Counted from the first letter of the stretch, positions 36,051 through 44,843 are shown. The stretch is DNA of 64,000 bases from an uncultured Mollicutes bacterium (GCA_900540395.1 UQFQ01000004.1:1-64000), one strand, 5' to 3'. Translations and numbers: made by a program. The notes: generated from the letters alone by a model not told the origin.

Positions 36051-37016
36051 TTAATTTAAATTGTCCATTGCTAAACAAGCACATCCAATAATGCCTGCAT
36101 CGTTTTTTAAACTAGCAATTTTAATTTCAACTTTTGGTGTATGACGATACCCGTAATGGTACTTTTCACAATAAGCTTTTACTTTATCTAAAAGATAGTC
36201 ACCTTGATTAGAAATTCCACCGCCAATAAGAATAATTTGTGGTCTAAATATATTACAGAAATTTAAAATACCTTCACTTAAATATTTAACATAGGTATCG
36301 ATGACTTTTATTGCTGCTTCATCACCTTTTTTAGAACATTCAAAGCTTGTTAATCCGGTTACTGATTCAATATCGTGATCACAATAATCCCACATAATAG
36401 AATTTGGATTCTTTTTCATTTCTTCTTTTGTAAGTTTAAGAAGAGCACTTGCACTAGCATAAGCTTCAAAACAACCCCTTCTACCACATGCACATTCGTG
36501 TCCGTCGACAACAATTACTGTATGGCCAAGTTCAGCTCCTTTTCCATCAACACCTTCAAAAAGTTTATCATCGATAACAACTCCGCCACCAATTCCGGTA
36601 CCTAAAGTGAGTAAAACAACATCAGTATAACCTTTAGCAGCACCAAATCTTTCTTCACCAAGTGCAGCAACGTTTGCATCATTTGATAAGAAAATAGGTA
36701 AATTTAAATCTTTCAAATAATCTTTTAATGGAACATCTTCAACATAAAGATTACAAGCATAATCAATTGTTCCAAGTTTATTATTAACAACGCCAGGAAT
36801 ACCAAATCCGATTGCAAGAGGTTTCATATTATTATCTTTTGCGTAATCAACCATCTCTACCATTAAAGCCTTAATATCTTTTAATAAAGCTTCTTTGCCA
36901 CCATTAACACTGTTGGTCTTTATTGAACCTTTGTGCAAAATTTTGCCTTGTTCATTTACCAAACCAGCTTTAATAGACATTCCTCCAACGTCGACACCAA
37001 TATAAACATTTTCCAT
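36051..37016 (-). CDS. ROK-family sugar kinase (glucokinase-like)
   Basis: Protein of 321 residues that phosphorylates a hexose, probably glucose. Seen: ATP site GVDVGGMSIKAGL, the ROK substrate segment PIFLSNDANVAALGEERFG with catalytic Asp, GTGIGGGVVIDDKL, and the zinc site HECACGRRGCFEAYAS. No DNA-binding domain, so it is a kinase and not a ROK repressor. The ribosome site AGGAG lies in the 3' arm of a hairpin downstream of ssrA, which could limit its translation or cut its transcription. It could act on sugar released by the GH2 fusion enzyme; this is inference. Confidence 0.92.
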   Translation of the reverse strand: MENVYIGVDVGGMSIKAGLVNEQGKILHKGSIKTNSVNGGKEALLKDIKALMVEMVDYAKDNNMKPLAIGFGIPGVVNNKLGTIDYACNLYVEDVPLKDYLKDLNLPIFLSNDANVAALGEERFGAAKGYTDVVLLTLGTGIGGGVVIDDKLFEGVDGKGAELGHTVIVVDGHECACGRRGCFEAYASASALLKLTKEEMKKNPNSIMWDYCDHDIESVTGLTSFECSKKGDEAAIKVIDTYVKYLSEGILNFCNIFRPQIILIGGGISNQGDYLLDKVKAYCEKYHYGYRHTPKVEIKIASLKNDAGIIGCACLAMDNLN

Positions 37017-37024
37017 AAATAAAA

Positions 37025-37057
37025 ATCTCCTAAAAATATTTTACATTCTTAGGAGAT
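37025..37057 (-). terminator. Hairpin between ssrA and the ROK kinase gene that holds the kinase ribosome site
   Basis: Minus strand ATCTCCTAA, a 15-base loop, TTAGGAGAT, then TTTTATTT and the kinase ATG. It may end ssrA transcripts; its 3' arm is also the kinase Shine-Dalgarno sequence, so folding would hide it. Confidence 0.6.
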
Positions 37058-37267
37058 GTTTTTCTATTGCTTCAAATAACAAATCAGTATATAAGCCCAA
37101 TAATCATTTAAGTAAAATCTCGCTTGAGAAGTTAAAGATTTAAAATTGAAACTAAACGTTATAAAGAATTGCTTAATTTAATTTAGCAAAATCTTAACTT
37201 TAGCGATAAGTAAAAGAACTATTTTGCTTAAAATAATTTATTTTTGCGACTTTTTTGAATAAATTCC

Positions 37268-37625
37268 TGGTGGAGATGCGGAGAGTCGAACTCCGGTCCA
37301 CATATCCCCCTACAAAGACCACTACAGTTTATTTGAGGTTATAAATTTCATGGTTTATCAATCTCAACGAACTTTACACCACTAGATTATATTTTTTCAT
37401 TCTTGTCCCATAATCATCGAACAAGACCTAACTCCCTAAATTGAGAAGCGTTAATTAACCAGGAGTAAATTAATTAAGCCCCACGCAAACTCTATATAGA
37501 GTTACTGACTAAGCAGCAAAAGCGTAATTGAAATTTCTGTTGCCAGATAATTTTAAGTTTGTGATTACGTCACAACTCGACTGCAATCTATGCCAAAGGA
37601 TACATGTCGAAACCAGTACATCCCC
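37268..37625 (-). ncRNA. ssrA: Transfer-messenger RNA (tmRNA)
   Basis: Rescues stalled ribosomes together with SmpB. The 5' end (GGGGATG, then TACTGGTTTCGACATG) pairs with the 3' end (CATCTCC, then ACCA) to form the acceptor stem; the T-arm GGAGTTCGACTCTCC and encoded CCA are present. The tag frame (37509-37544) reads GNRNFNYAFAA then TAG, to which the alanine on tmRNA is added first. The hydrophobic YAFAA end is a usual protease signal. A strong promoter lies just upstream. It is one piece, not permuted. Confidence 0.96.
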
Positions 37626-37635
37626 AGGTGAAATA

Positions 37636-37664
37636 ATAATAATTAGTAATACTTCCTTTGTCAA
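37636..37664 (-). promoter_or_regulatory. ssrA promoter
   Basis: Minus strand perfect -35 TTGACA (37659-37664), 17-base spacer, -10 TATTAT (37636-37641), ending about 10 bases before the mature 5' end of tmRNA. The best promoter match in the window. Confidence 0.8.
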
Positions 37665-37685
37665 TTTTTAAACTAATAAATTCAT

Positions 37686-37714
37686 TTGTTTATAAACTAT
37701 TTATAGTTTATACT
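37686..37714 (+). promoter_or_regulatory. Promoter with a 22-bp palindromic operator in its spacer
   Basis: -35 TTGTTT (37686-37691), 17 bases, -10 TATACT (37709-37714). The spacer is almost exactly a palindrome at 37691-37712: TATAAACTAT, TT, ATAGTTTATA. A repressor bound here would block the promoter of the membrane protein gene at 37746. Confidence 0.65.
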
Positions 37715-37745
37715 AATACATGCATTCGATTTAGAGGATAGTTAA

Positions 37746-38873
37746 ATGGCAAAAGACAAAGTAAAAATTATTAAAAACAAAAAGAAATTCAACTTTGCAT
37801 CAGTTTGGAAATTTGTAAAAACTTTATTTAAAAACGACGCTGTTGTAGAAGTTGCAACCACAACCAAATGGTATTGGTCACTTATAGTATTTGTATTTGC
37901 GCTTGTTATCTCAGTCTTACCTTCAACAGTAAGTCAAGCAACCGCACAAGGCAGAAATTTTGTATCAGGAAGCAATACAAGTTATTCTGATCCTTATATT
38001 AATGGTCTTTATGATTATTATAATAGTGATGTAGAAAACGCAAACATTGTATTTGATACAGCAACAAACAAACTTTCTTCAACTACAAATAGTAGTGATT
38101 ATTATGATACAGCTGACTATGCATTAAGTGATGGAACAAGAGCACCTAAACCACTTTATTCATACTCTAGACAAGTTGAAAATAGTGGTCTTACTACAAC
38201 TACTAATTATTTAGATATTTATGTCTATTACACTGGTAGTAATGGCACTTTAGACTTAAACCTTTTGTTATCAAACATTCAAGCAACCAATACAAACTTT
38301 GCTGATGGTTATACAACAAATACTGATGTTAAATATACTCGTCAAACTCCATTTATTCTTTTTACAGATGATGGATTCTATGCAGTAAATTACTCTTCAC
38401 AAGGTTCAACATCAATCTCTGGAAATTTTGCTCACATGTTAGAAGCTTTCAATTTTACAGGGTCCACTTATACATTTAAAGATGTATTAGGCTATCAAAT
38501 CGTTGACAATTTAAGCGTTTCTGATATGCAAACTGCAATCTTTAGCAATTTCTTAACATGGTGTGATTACACTTATTTAGATGCACGTTTCACTTCAACT
38601 TGGGTTACTTTTGGTATCTATTGTGGTGTTAATGGTTCAATCATGTTATTAATGGGCTTAATCATTTGGCTTATGTGCAGAGGTAAAAACAATCCAAATA
38701 ACAAACTCAAAATTTGGGAAACTTACTCAATGGGCTTCTGGGCTTCATTGTCCCCTGCAATTCTCTCATTATTTGGTTTCTTAATGCCAAGCCTTGGAAT
38801 GATGTTATTCATTATGCTATATGCATTTAGAATTATGTTCCTTTCAATGAAACAATTAAGACCAATGTATTAA
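37746..38873 (+). CDS. Membrane protein of unknown function with a large Ser/Thr/Asn/Tyr-rich outer domain
   Basis: 375 residues, not recognised with confidence. After a basic cytoplasmic start comes one membrane helix (about 43-62), a domain of about 220 residues rich in Ser, Thr, Asn and Tyr that should face outside, then three C-terminal helices (about 290-310, 330-350, 352-368). The layout recalls DUF1189-type proteins but I cannot confirm it. It stands alone, divergent from ssrA, with its own regulated-looking promoter; AGAGGA precedes the ATG. Ends at a strong terminator. Confidence 0.75.
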   Translation: MAKDKVKIIKNKKKFNFASVWKFVKTLFKNDAVVEVATTTKWYWSLIVFVFALVISVLPSTVSQATAQGRNFVSGSNTSYSDPYINGLYDYYNSDVENANIVFDTATNKLSSTTNSSDYYDTADYALSDGTRAPKPLYSYSRQVENSGLTTTTNYLDIYVYYTGSNGTLDLNLLLSNIQATNTNFADGYTTNTDVKYTRQTPFILFTDDGFYAVNYSSQGSTSISGNFAHMLEAFNFTGSTYTFKDVLGYQIVDNLSVSDMQTAIFSNFLTWCDYTYLDARFTSTWVTFGIYCGVNGSIMLLMGLIIWLMCRGKNNPNNKLKIWETYSMGFWASLSPAILSLFGFLMPSLGMMLFIMLYAFRIMFLSMKQLRPMY

Positions 38874-38891
38874 TAAGATAAAACACAATTT

Positions 38892-38920
38892 AAAATGGGC
38901 TGATAAGCAGCCCATTTTTT
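38892..38920. terminator. Strong bidirectional terminator
   Basis: AAAATGGGCTG, five-base loop, CAGCCCATTTTTT. It lies between two convergent genes and touches the stop codon of the minus-strand gene at 38919. Confidence 0.88.
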
Positions 38921-39260
38921 AATCTTTCCAATCGCTATCAGGATTACCTTTATTATCAAAGTAAAGGTTAATTTCTCCTAGCACATCTCCAATTTCCCTG
39001 TAATAATAATCATCTTTATAAACGACAGGATTTTCAAAATCAGCCGTAAAAATCATTTTTTTATTTCTTTTAGCAATTTCGATTATTTTATTAATAATTT
39101 CATCATAATGATCTACAAAATGATCTCTAACATATTGAAGTTGAGTGTAAAAATTTGGTTCAACAAAAAATCTTGAACCGTCTTCTAACTCATAAAGATT
39201 AATGTCTTTGTAATTTTCGTCTACTACTTTTTTAAATTTATCAAATTCATGCATTTCCAT
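38919..39260 (-). CDS. Small hypothetical protein
   Basis: 113 residues, no membrane helix, no signal peptide. It is rich in Asp, Glu, Lys, Tyr and Phe, with a central stretch VRDHFVDHYDEIINKIIEIAKRNKKMIFTADF cut here only by description: a helix followed by a strand. I do not recognise a family. AAGGAG precedes the ATG (39260), and the gene lies 12 bases downstream of rlmH on the same strand, so it is the last gene of the dnaB-walJ-rlmH transcript. Clean start, ribosome site and terminator support it as real. Confidence 0.7.
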   Translation of the reverse strand: MEMHEFDKFKKVVDENYKDINLYELEDGSRFFVEPNFYTQLQYVRDHFVDHYDEIINKIIEIAKRNKKMIFTADFENPVVYKDDYYYREIGDVLGEINLYFDNKGNPDSDWKD

Positions 39261-39272
39261 AAGAATCTCCTT

Positions 39273-39743
39273 TTAATGATGATAATCTTCGTGATTTATA
39301 ATTTTAAAAGCGCGATATATTTGCTCTAAAATAATCATTCGACACATTTGATGTGTAAAAGTCATTTTAGAAATAGATAATTTAATATTCGCTCTTTGTC
39401 TTACTTCTTCGCTTAAACCGAGTGTCCCGCCAATAACAAACGAAATTGGCGAAACACCTTTAGAAATTAAAGTATCGATTTGAGTTGCAAGTTCTTCGCT
39501 TGAATAAAAACTTCCTTTTAAATCTAGTAAAACAACAAAATCGTCTTTAGCTAATCGTTTTAATAATCGTTCACCTTCTTCTTTTTTAATCGCATCTTCA
39601 GATTTATTTTGAATTTTTGACTCTTCGACTTCAATTATTTCAACTTTAGCAAAACGACTAAGTCTTTTTAAATATTCAGCTATGCCATCTTTTAAAAATT
39701 TTTCTTTAATCGTTCCGACGGCCACTAATTTTATTTTAATCAT
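39273..39743 (-). CDS. rlmH: 23S rRNA (pseudouridine1915-N3)-methyltransferase
   Basis: SPOUT-fold methyltransferase acting on helix 69 of 23S rRNA in assembled ribosomes. Seen: IKLVAVGTIKEKFLKDGIAEYLKRL, the SAM-knot segments VVLLDLKG and ISFVIGGTLGLSEEV, and the C-terminal TFTHQMCRMIILEQIYRAFKI with HEDYHH. Length 156. It overlaps the walJ stop by 4 bases. Confidence 0.96.
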   Translation of the reverse strand: MIKIKLVAVGTIKEKFLKDGIAEYLKRLSRFAKVEIIEVEESKIQNKSEDAIKKEEGERLLKRLAKDDFVVLLDLKGSFYSSEELATQIDTLISKGVSPISFVIGGTLGLSEEVRQRANIKLSISKMTFTHQMCRMIILEQIYRAFKIINHEDYHH

Positions 39744-40480
39744 AATTCAACGACCTCGTGCTGAGAGGCACATTTAATTTCAATATGATCTAAGTTAACC
39801 TTTCGAAGAGTCAAAACATTATGATAAGTATCTAATGCTTTTTCTGGTGTATTACATTCTTCACTTAAATGAGCTAATACAATTTTTTTAGTATTTTCTC
39901 CAATTAAATTAGACATATAAAACGCACTATCTTCATTAGATAAATGCCCTTTATAAGAAAGTATCCTGCTTTTTAAAATTGCTGGTCGGTTACTATTTAA
40001 TAACATTTCTACATCATGATTAGACTCAACAATATAGTAGGTCTTGTTTTTAATTAAATTAAATGTTCTTTTGCTGATTTGTCCAGTATCAGTTAAATAA
40101 ACTAGCTCTTCACTATCACTCTTAAGCAAAAAGCCACAAGTTGGATTAGAATCATGAGAAGCTTTAATTGGCATAATTAAAAAACTACCTAATTGGTATT
40201 CTTTATAACAACTTAATTCGTGATTTTTTAATAAAGGAACAATGTTTTTTAGTGCATATCTTTTTTCAATTGGTGTGCATTCATAAGATTTAATGTGGTC
40301 ACTATGAGCATGAGTAAATAAAAAATAATCAAGATTTGCAATGTTTTTACCAATAGAAGATAGTTTTTCTTCAATCTCTTTTTTACTAATTCCAAAATCA
40401 ATTAATATAGATGTATCATTATTAAAAATTAGTGTAGCGTTGCCTTTTGAGCCGCTAGCTAAAACATAAGCATTAATCAT
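39740..40480 (-). CDS. walJ: WalJ/YycJ-type metallo-beta-lactamase-fold nuclease
   Basis: About 246 residues. Starts best at ATG 40480 (MINAYVLASGSKGNATLIF); the longer frame to 40543 lies inside dnaB. The metal site is HAHSDHI (HxHxDH) with a later Asp (YLTDTG) and His (VLAHLSEECN). In Bacillus the gene follows the WalRK genes and affects DNA damage response and wall turnover; here no walRK genes are present and it instead follows dnaB, overlapping its stop (ATGATTAA). Confidence 0.9.
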   Translation of the reverse strand: MINAYVLASGSKGNATLIFNNDTSILIDFGISKKEIEEKLSSIGKNIANLDYFLFTHAHSDHIKSYECTPIEKRYALKNIVPLLKNHELSCYKEYQLGSFLIMPIKASHDSNPTCGFLLKSDSEELVYLTDTGQISKRTFNLIKNKTYYIVESNHDVEMLLNSNRPAILKSRILSYKGHLSNEDSAFYMSNLIGENTKKIVLAHLSEECNTPEKALDTYHNVLTLRKVNLDHIEIKCASQHEVVEL

Positions 40481-41966
40481 TGTTGTCAGCGTCTTTGAAT
40501 TTATCAGAATAGTTTGAGCCAGGCATATCAGGTGTATATGCATGTTCTTTTGATGGAGTAAAAAATCTTCCGTATGCAGTTATAAAATAAAGTTCAGTGC
40601 TTCCCGTACGGCCGTTTCTATTTTTAGCAACAATTACTTCAACTGGATCAGCCTTTTTGTCATCAGAAAGACCTCGTTCTTGAACTTGTGGAGTTGGTTC
40701 ATTGCCTTCACTTCCTTTTCCTTTTTTATCTCCGCCAACAGAAATACCTTGGTTTTTATAGTAATCAGGACGATAAAGGAATAAAACTTTGTCAGCGTCT
40801 TGCTCAATAGCACCAGAGCTTCTTAAATCAGCTAGTTGTGGTCTTTTATTTTCTCTAGCATCAGTTTGACGATTTAATTGGGAAAGAGATAAAACTGGGC
40901 AACCAAGTTCGCCTGAAAGCATTTTTAAACGACGGGAGAAATAAGCAACCTTAGCTTGTTCGTTGTCCTTATAAATGTTTTTAGGATCATTAATTAAACC
41001 AATGTAATCGATAACTATTAAAGCTAAATCTCCTCTTGATTCTTTAAGTTTTCTTGATTTTAAAACAATGTCTTCAATTGAGGATCCACTATTATCATCT
41101 ATATATAAAGGGACAGAAGCTATATCATCTTCAACCTCTTTTAATTTTTGTCTATCGTTAATTGACAAAATTCCTTTTTGTATATTGTCGTACGAAATTG
41201 AACTTTGTGAAGCAAAAAGTCTCTTAATAATCATATCAGTTGCCATTTCCAAAGAGAAAATAGCTACAGGTCGATTTGTTTTAGAGGCTGCATTAAAAGC
41301 TATATTTAAAGCTAACGCCGACTTACCAACAGATGGTCTAGCTGCTAATATGATTAATTCGTTTTTATTTAACCCATTAATAATTCCATCAAGTCTAGTA
41401 AACCCGGTTGTAATACCAGTAATCGAGCCTTCAATACCATGGCTTTCTTGTATTTTGGCTCCAACTAAACGAGCCGCTTCCTTTGCACTAATAAAATCAC
41501 TAACTCTTCTTTGCTCAGTAATTTTGTTAATACGAGCTTCACATTCAGCAACAAAAGAATTAACTTCTTTAATAGCTTTGTTATTATAGTCATCACGAAT
41601 TCTATCGATTTCTTGAAGTAAATTACGTAAAAGAGTTTGATCTTTTAAATTTTTTACATAGTATTCGACATTTTTAAAAGTTGTAACACATTTTGCTAAA
41701 TTAACTAAATAATCAACGCCCCCGACTCTTGATAAGTCTTTAGTATTATTTAATTGATTAGCAACAGTTGTAATATCGATGGCAGTTCCTGAATCATAGA
41801 GCATTTTCATCGCTCTAAAAATTAAAGAATTTTTTCTATTGTCAAAATAAAAATCATCCTCAGATAAGGTTGCTAAAATTTCAGAAGCGTTTTTAGAATC
41901 TAACAAGCAAACGCCCAATACAGTATTTTCACTTATTTCATCATAAGGATAATTTAAACTAGCCAT
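40473..41966 (-). CDS. dnaB: Replicative DNA helicase
   Basis: Hexameric fork helicase (DnaC in Bacillus naming). Seen: N-terminal primase-interacting domain with NTVLGVCLLD, RecA-like core with Walker A AARPSVGKSALALNIA, Walker B ALIVIDYIGLI, SQLNRQTDAR and LRSSGAIEQDAD. Between YRPDYYKNQG and EVIVAKNRNGRTG there is an extra Gly/Lys/Glu-rich stretch of about 25 residues (about 405-435), where DnaB usually has a short loop. Length 497 is otherwise normal. Third gene of gdpP-rplI-dnaB. Confidence 0.96.
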   Translation of the reverse strand: MASLNYPYDEISENTVLGVCLLDSKNASEILATLSEDDFYFDNRKNSLIFRAMKMLYDSGTAIDITTVANQLNNTKDLSRVGGVDYLVNLAKCVTTFKNVEYYVKNLKDQTLLRNLLQEIDRIRDDYNNKAIKEVNSFVAECEARINKITEQRRVSDFISAKEAARLVGAKIQESHGIEGSITGITTGFTRLDGIINGLNKNELIILAARPSVGKSALALNIAFNAASKTNRPVAIFSLEMATDMIIKRLFASQSSISYDNIQKGILSINDRQKLKEVEDDIASVPLYIDDNSGSSIEDIVLKSRKLKESRGDLALIVIDYIGLINDPKNIYKDNEQAKVAYFSRRLKMLSGELGCPVLSLSQLNRQTDARENKRPQLADLRSSGAIEQDADKVLFLYRPDYYKNQGISVGGDKKGKGSEGNEPTPQVQERGLSDDKKADPVEVIVAKNRNGRTGSTELYFITAYGRFFTPSKEHAYTPDMPGSNYSDKFKDADNND

Positions 41967-41972
41967 AATAAA

Positions 41973-42425
41973 CTACTTTGTTTCTTCTACTAAATGAACA
42001 CGAATAGTGCCTATTACATCTTTATATAACTCAATTTTTAAATTAGTATAACCAAAAGCATTCATTGGATATTTATCAATAAATTTACGTTTATCAATAA
42101 TGATACCGTATTTATCTTTTAATTCTTTTTCTACTTCTTTTGTTGAAACGCTGCCAGCTGGAGTGTGATCAGCATGAGCTTTTAATTTAAATTCAACTAC
42201 AATTGTTTCAAGTTTTTCTTTTGCTCTTAAGGCTTCTTCTTTCAAAGCTTCTTGTCTTTTTTCTTCTTCGGCTTGCTCTTTTTTAAGTTCAGCAAGACTT
42301 TCTTCAGTTTTTCTAACAACTAACTTTCTAGGAATTAAAAAGTTTTTAGCATAACCATCAGAAACAGTTTTGCTTTCACCTTTCTTTCCTAATTCTTTTA
42401 CATCTTTAAGTAAGATAACTTCCAT
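41973..42425 (-). CDS. rplI: 50S ribosomal protein L9
   Basis: 150 residues. N-terminal MEVILLKDVKELGKKGES, the GYAKNFLIPRKLV signature, a long charged central helix and a C-terminal domain starting FKLKAHADHTPAGSVST. It lies between gdpP and dnaB, the same order as in Bacillus. GGAGG-type site precedes the start. Confidence 0.96.
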   Translation of the reverse strand: MEVILLKDVKELGKKGESKTVSDGYAKNFLIPRKLVVRKTEESLAELKKEQAEEEKRQEALKEEALRAKEKLETIVVEFKLKAHADHTPAGSVSTKEVEKELKDKYGIIIDKRKFIDKYPMNAFGYTNLKIELYKDVIGTIRVHLVEETK

Positions 42426-42430
42426 TTTAA

Positions 42431-44458
42431 TTACCTCCCTTTATCACGTGAATTTCTCGCAGAATCTGCATTTTCTAAAATTGTTTCAGTAATAAGCTGT
42501 TCAACTTCTTTCATTGACTTATCTTTAATTTGAGCGGCCGCCATAGCAAAGTGTCCGCCTCCACCCATCTTTTCGCAAAGAATCTGGACATTAACTGTTC
42601 CATCGCTTCTTCCACTAATGTGAATTACATTATCACTGACTCTAGCAAAAGCAAAAGCTGCACTTATTCCATTTAATTGAGTGCAACCATTTGCCGCTTT
42701 AGCAATAGTTGTTGAATCATAATATTCATCTTCTTTTCCTTGGCAAAGAACAATACCATAAGAAACTGTTTTTAAATTATTGAGGAATGAATTAACTGTA
42801 ACAAATTCTTTATATTCATCTTTTAAGAAGTTGTCAGCGGCACCATTATCAGCACCACATTCTTTTAAAATTGATGAAGCTTCAAAAGTTCTAGCACCGA
42901 CAGTTTTTGTTTTATAGAAATTAGTATCGACGAAAATACCCGCTAGCATAATTGTGGCAATCTTAGGCGAAAATCTAATTGTTTGTTTCTCGCTGTTATA
43001 TTTAGAAATTTCAACAATAAGTTCTGAGGCACTAGAAGCGCTTGTTTCAATTAAATAAATAACTGGTTTTTCAATAAAGTCTTCAGCTCTTCTATGGTGA
43101 TCAATTACACAAACTTTTTCGGTTTTCTCTAAAAGTTCAGGACACAAAGTCATCTTAGGTCTTGAAACATCACAAACAATAACAAGTGTGGTGTTCTTAA
43201 CAACTTTTAAAGCTTCTGAACCAGTAATAAACGTATTTTTAAATTCTTCGCTAGTAAATTGACCTTTTAAAACGATGCTAGTTTTCTTTTCAATAGATTG
43301 AAAATCATAAACAACTCGGGACTTTTTGTCGCAATAATCACAAAGTTCTTTAACACCTAAGCAACTTCCAAGCGAATCCATGTCGCTGTTTTTGTGACCC
43401 ATAATAATAACATCGCTACTTTTTCTAATAAGATTTAATAAAGAGTTAGCAAAAACTCTAATTTTAACTTTAGATGTGTTTTCTTGAGCTTCAGTTTTTC
43501 CACCATAATATTCGATTTCACTACCGAACTTTTGAACAACCGCTTGATCACCACCTCTAGACATAGCAATTTCAATAGCTGTGGAAGCCATTTCGTTTAA
43601 TTTATTAACGTCAGGGAAATCATGAGCAAATCCGATTGATAAGGTTGGAGTTACGCTTGTTTTATCTTCTTCACCAATTTGTCTTACCTTATCTAAAATT
43701 GAAAACTTATCTTTTTTAACTGCTTCTAAATCTTGATAATTACAAACAATAAAATAGGAATCATTTCTAACCGATCTTAAAAGCAACTTATATTTGTTTG
43801 CATACTTACTAATTTCAAGTTTAACCTTTGCGATTAAGTCTGTATTTGACTCACTGGTTGCAGTTACATCGTTATAATTATCGATGTTCATGATACCAAT
43901 ACAGGTCGCTTGATTGATAAAACTTTTTCTTAAATCTTCATATTCAGAAACGTCTTTAAAAATAAATAACCCTGCATTTCTTAAGAATTTTACTGAATAT
44001 GCGATTCCGTTTAAATTGATATTTATAACGTTTCCAACATCTTTATCTAATAAGTTTTTAAGTTGTGGACACCACTCATAAATTGACTCATCGATAATGT
44101 TTTCTTGTCTTTGAAGAAGTAAATCGCTTTCCCATAAAACTGTTCCGGTTTCATCAACAATCATAAAACCTAAATTACCAAAAAGATAAGCTTCTTCGAT
44201 TCCACTACCAATTGCATCGCCGGTAGTAATATCTCTTTTTTGACGATTATTTAAGATACCAAAAATAATTCTCCAAATATAAAAACAATCAGCAATTGCT
44301 ATAAATGAAAATATATAAGCCATGGTTTCTGGAAGAATAACATTATCCATATTCCATGTATCAAAAAGGTATAAAGTTAAAAATACACCAACAAAAGCAA
44401 GTTGAATTAATGTAACGACTAATACCTCTATTTTTAAACGTTTTAATTTCTTTTGCAT
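42431..44458 (-). CDS. gdpP: Cyclic-di-AMP phosphodiesterase GdpP (YybT)
   Basis: Membrane enzyme of 675 residues that degrades c-di-AMP, a regulator of potassium and osmotic balance. Two N-terminal helices (about 10-30, 42-60), a PAS-like domain (LFGNLGFMIVDETGTVLWES), a degenerate GGDEF domain (SIGFAHDF ... SRGGDQAVVQ) and the DHH/DHHA1 phosphatase (GHKNSDMDSLGSCLG, VCDVSRPK, CVIDHHRRAED, GRSDGTVNVQ, GGGGHFAMAAA). The catalytic set is complete. It heads the operon gdpP-rplI-dnaB-walJ-rlmH. Confidence 0.95.
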   Translation of the reverse strand: MQKKLKRLKIEVLVVTLIQLAFVGVFLTLYLFDTWNMDNVILPETMAYIFSFIAIADCFYIWRIIFGILNNRQKRDITTGDAIGSGIEEAYLFGNLGFMIVDETGTVLWESDLLLQRQENIIDESIYEWCPQLKNLLDKDVGNVININLNGIAYSVKFLRNAGLFIFKDVSEYEDLRKSFINQATCIGIMNIDNYNDVTATSESNTDLIAKVKLEISKYANKYKLLLRSVRNDSYFIVCNYQDLEAVKKDKFSILDKVRQIGEEDKTSVTPTLSIGFAHDFPDVNKLNEMASTAIEIAMSRGGDQAVVQKFGSEIEYYGGKTEAQENTSKVKIRVFANSLLNLIRKSSDVIIMGHKNSDMDSLGSCLGVKELCDYCDKKSRVVYDFQSIEKKTSIVLKGQFTSEEFKNTFITGSEALKVVKNTTLVIVCDVSRPKMTLCPELLEKTEKVCVIDHHRRAEDFIEKPVIYLIETSASSASELIVEISKYNSEKQTIRFSPKIATIMLAGIFVDTNFYKTKTVGARTFEASSILKECGADNGAADNFLKDEYKEFVTVNSFLNNLKTVSYGIVLCQGKEDEYYDSTTIAKAANGCTQLNGISAAFAFARVSDNVIHISGRSDGTVNVQILCEKMGGGGHFAMAAAQIKDKSMKEVEQLITETILENADSARNSRDKGR

Positions 44459-44475
44459 ATTAAAAACCTAAAAAT

Positions 44476-44481
44476 ATTATA
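44476..44481 (-). promoter_or_regulatory. Probable -10 element of the gdpP operon
   Basis: TATAAT on the minus strand, 17 bases before the gdpP ATG, with a weak T-rich -35 (TTTTTA). The leader would be only about 10 bases and holds TAGG as ribosome site. Confidence 0.5.
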
Positions 44482-44556
44482 CCTTAAATGGCAGTATTTA
44501 AAAACACTATCAATGAGCAATTAAATTTTTAAAGAATAAATTCTTTAAAAATAAAA

Positions 44557-44573
44557 GGGGCCGATTTAGCCCC
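44557..44573 (-). terminator. Terminator of the rpsF-ssb-rpsR operon
   Basis: Minus strand GGGGC, seven-base loop, GCCCC, then TTTTATTTTT. It separates rpsR from the gdpP promoter. Confidence 0.85.
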
Positions 44574-44592
44574 TAACAATTTACTCTTTAAA

Positions 44593-44823
44593 TTAGTCTT
44601 GGATATATGGTAATAAAGCCATATAACGAGCATTTTTAATAGCTCTAGCAAGTTGTCTTTGATATTTAGCACTAGTTCCAGTGATTCTTCTAGCACTAAT
44701 TTTTCCGCTTGGGCTAATAAATTTCTTTAAGAGTTCAACATCTTTATAATCGATGTATTTAATCTTATTTTTTGTAAAATAACAAACCTTTTTCTTTGGT
44801 TTTTTCTTTAAAAAATTTGCCAT
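44593..44823 (-). CDS. rpsR: 30S ribosomal protein S18
   Basis: 76 residues. Signature YKDVELLKKFISPSGKISARRITGTSAKYQRQLARAIKNAR is present in full over residues 25-66. It binds S6 on the 30S platform; both are in this operon with ssb between them, the standard bacterial order. Confidence 0.97.
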   Translation of the reverse strand: MANFLKKKPKKKVCYFTKNKIKYIDYKDVELLKKFISPSGKISARRITGTSAKYQRQLARAIKNARYMALLPYIQD

Positions 44824-44843
44824 TCTTAATCCTTTCTATTTAC

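Noticed and set aside
37268..37625. A tRNA gene, suggested by GGAGTTCGACTCTCC and CCA
   Set aside because: These are the T-arm and 3' end of tmRNA; the 5' GGGGATG partner lies about 350 bases away.
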